Positions 32,579-33,788 of a DNA stretch of 33,788 nucleotides are shown in pieces. The stretch is from CALEUX01 sp037439945 (lineage in GTDB: Bacteria; Bacteroidota; Bacteroidia; Bacteroidales; Marinilabiliaceae): contig JBBIVA010000022.1 of NCBI GenBank assembly GCA_037439945.1, positions 1 through 33,788 on the forward strand. Reading direction: 5' to 3'. The notes beneath the pieces were generated by a model that saw nothing but the letters and a program-made list of their open reading frames with translations, ran no database searches and had not been told where the DNA came from. Each line of letters begins with the position of its first letter. Within the stretch, counting starts at the first letter, position 1. Position numbers and translations under genes: made by a program.

Positions 32579-33535
32579 ATGAGAAAAGTTTACGGAATAG
32601 GGGAAGCTTTACTCGATATTATTTTTAAATCTGACCAGCCAATTGGAGCAGTTGCAGGAGGTAGCACCCTTAACTCAATTGTATCGCTCGGTCGCATGAA
32701 TCACCATGCTTACCTTGTTAGTGAAACCGGAAACGACCGTATAGGAGATACAATTGACCGGTTTCTACTTTCAAATGGGGTATCAGATGAATATTTATTT
32801 CGTAGAAACGGAAGCCGTTCACCTTTGGCGCTGGCTTTTTTAAACGAGAACAATGATGCTGAATATGTAATATTTAAAGATTATTCAACACAAACTTTAA
32901 ATGCAAATTTCCCACCCTTTATCAAAAATGATATAGTAATTTTTGGTTCATTCTTTGCGCTTAATCCGGCTGTTAGGCCCCAACTAATCAAATATATTGA
33001 AAAAGCCAGAAATGAAGGGGCAATTATAATTTATGACCCAAATTATAGAAATCACCATTCCCATAAAACAAATGGGTTAATTCACCTGATCGAAGAAAAT
33101 TTCAGCCTCGCAAGTATAGTACGTGGTAGTAACGATGACTTTAAAAATATATATGGCATTTCTGATGAAGAGGAAATGTTGAACAGGGTTAAAAAGTTTT
33201 GTCCAAATGTAATTGTTACAGCAAATTCCAGGGGGGTTTACTTAAAATCCTCTCATGTTGACCAATGGTACCCCACCCCACAAATAAAACCGCTAAGTAC
33301 CATAGGTGCCGGCGACAGTTTTAATGCAGGAGTAATTCACGGAATTTTAACATCAAATGTTTTAATTAACGAAATTAACAATCTGAACCATGATACATGG
33401 AGTAAAATCATTGCTACGGCAATTGCGTTTGCATCAAATGTTTGTGTTTCACTTGAGAACTATGTATCAAAAGATTTTAATTCAAAGGCAATATCTGAGA
33501 TTGAAAAAATAACCAAAACTTTTTTTCAAAAATAA
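32579..33535 (+). CDS. PfkB-family carbohydrate kinase
   Basis: This 318-residue sugar kinase belongs to the ribokinase/PfkB family and phosphorylates a sugar or nucleoside with ATP. Features are the N-terminal YGIGEALLDIIF, the substrate-side AVAGGSTLNSIVSLGRM (about 24-40, the first PfkB signature), IIYDPNYR near residue 155, and the C-terminal STIGAGDSFNAGVIHG, where D246 in GAGDS is the catalytic base and the loop forms the anion hole. Fructokinase-like sequence is suggested by the GEALLDII opening, but the substrate is not certain. It is the last gene of the operon with the isomerase, mutase and hydrolase. A long hairpin lies 42 bases downstream. Confidence 0.92.
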   Translation: MRKVYGIGEALLDIIFKSDQPIGAVAGGSTLNSIVSLGRMNHHAYLVSETGNDRIGDTIDRFLLSNGVSDEYLFRRNGSRSPLALAFLNENNDAEYVIFKDYSTQTLNANFPPFIKNDIVIFGSFFALNPAVRPQLIKYIEKARNEGAIIIYDPNYRNHHSHKTNGLIHLIEENFSLASIVRGSNDDFKNIYGISDEEEMLNRVKKFCPNVIVTANSRGVYLKSSHVDQWYPTPQIKPLSTIGAGDSFNAGVIHGILTSNVLINEINNLNHDTWSKIIATAIAFASNVCVSLENYVSKDFNSKAISEIEKITKTFFQK

Positions 33536-33577
33536 AAAATTATTCCAAATTTAAGTTTTCCGGGATGTTAAAAATGC

Positions 33578-33612
33578 TCATTTTCGCAGCCTTTAAAAAA
33601 ATGCGAAAATGA
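33578..33612. terminator. Long hairpin downstream of the sugar-phosphate operon
   Basis: TCATTTTCGCA (33578-33588) pairs perfectly with TGCGAAAATGA (33602-33612), with a 13-base loop. It is well placed to end or protect the operon mRNA, but no T-run follows on the plus strand, so terminator function is only probable. Confidence 0.5.
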
Positions 33613-33788
33613 AATATAAGTGCCACGAACTACATTTTTACATTTCAAAAAAACCACTAAGGCCATGAAAGGCAGCCGGTTTTATGTGCGTATATTGGCC
33701 CGCAAATGCACAAACAAACATACAGTAACCTTATACCTAGTCCAACGTGAAAAAGACTTTTCAATGCTATAACCATTTGATAACTAAG
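33613..33788. other. Right end of the window, no supported gene
   Basis: A 35-codon plus-strand frame starts at the ATG at 33665 and ends with TAA before 33780, but it matches nothing that I know and is too short to call. No other structure was recognised. Confidence 0.35.

Noticed and set aside
33665..33775. 35-codon plus-strand frame near the right edge, considered as the start of an integrase
   Set aside because: It ends with TAA after 35 codons and does not resemble an integrase N-terminus closely enough.

Overview
The window reads as chromosomal DNA of a member of the Bacteroidota, most likely a Bacteroidales/Marinilabiliales-type environmental lineage. It is AT-rich with long AT-rich spacers and no clear Shine-Dalgarno sites. 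Several upstream regions carry the Bacteroidota promoter form (TTTG/TTG, about 19 bases, then TAnnTTTG). Families typical of the phylum are present: a DUF6588 outer-membrane-type protein, a head-GIN/DUF2807 lipoprotein, a SPOR-type secreted protein and a lipoprotein M3 peptidase. No rRNA, tRNA or CRISPR array was found.

Layout. Positions 45-2384 (minus): a GT4 glycosyltransferase and an NTP_transf_5-type nucleotidyltransferase, probably the edge of a surface-polysaccharide locus. Positions 2826-6229 (minus): a YkgJ-like Cys-cluster protein, a UraA-type permease and NADP-glutamate dehydrogenase, the last with its own terminator. Positions 6230-9102: mostly non-coding, with a DUF2807 lipoprotein gene, one copy of a 233-bp dispersed repeat, and a 432-bp MITE-like element that has inverted ends and a perfect 9-bp flanking duplication. 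Positions 9103-10901: a nitroreductase and a DUF6588 protein converging on a shared terminator.

Positions 11472-19890 are a defence island. It encodes a small XRE regulator, a 1086-aa fusion of a PLD nuclease-like domain with an SNF2/SF2 helicase, a KilA-N protein broken by an in-frame TGA, and a 1188-aa Eco57I-class adenine methyltransferase. The genes are tightly packed on the plus strand behind a promoter overlapped by an inverted repeat, which is probably the operator of the XRE protein. The methyltransferase is mosaic: its catalytic core is much more GC-rich than its specificity region. Short inverted repeats and a long hairpin lie at the island edges, followed by a free-standing HNH protein gene.

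Positions 20811-29426 are housekeeping and accessory genes: a SPOR-type protein, a Dcp-like peptidase, a cupin, a GNAT acetyltransferase, an operon of B3/4-domain protein, MBL hydrolase and YhcH protein, a HAD phosphatase and YjbQ. Positions 29879-33535 are a four-gene operon (single-domain KpsF/GutQ-type isomerase, phosphomannomutase/phosphoglucomutase, isochorismatase-like hydrolase, PfkB kinase) that looks like a sugar-phosphate module of unknown substrate.

The strongest candidate for something undescribed is the XRE - PLD/SNF2 - KilA-N - methyltransferase operon. The three dispersed non-coding repeat families found by comparing intergenic regions come next. All homology statements rest on motif recognition by eye; no searches were run.
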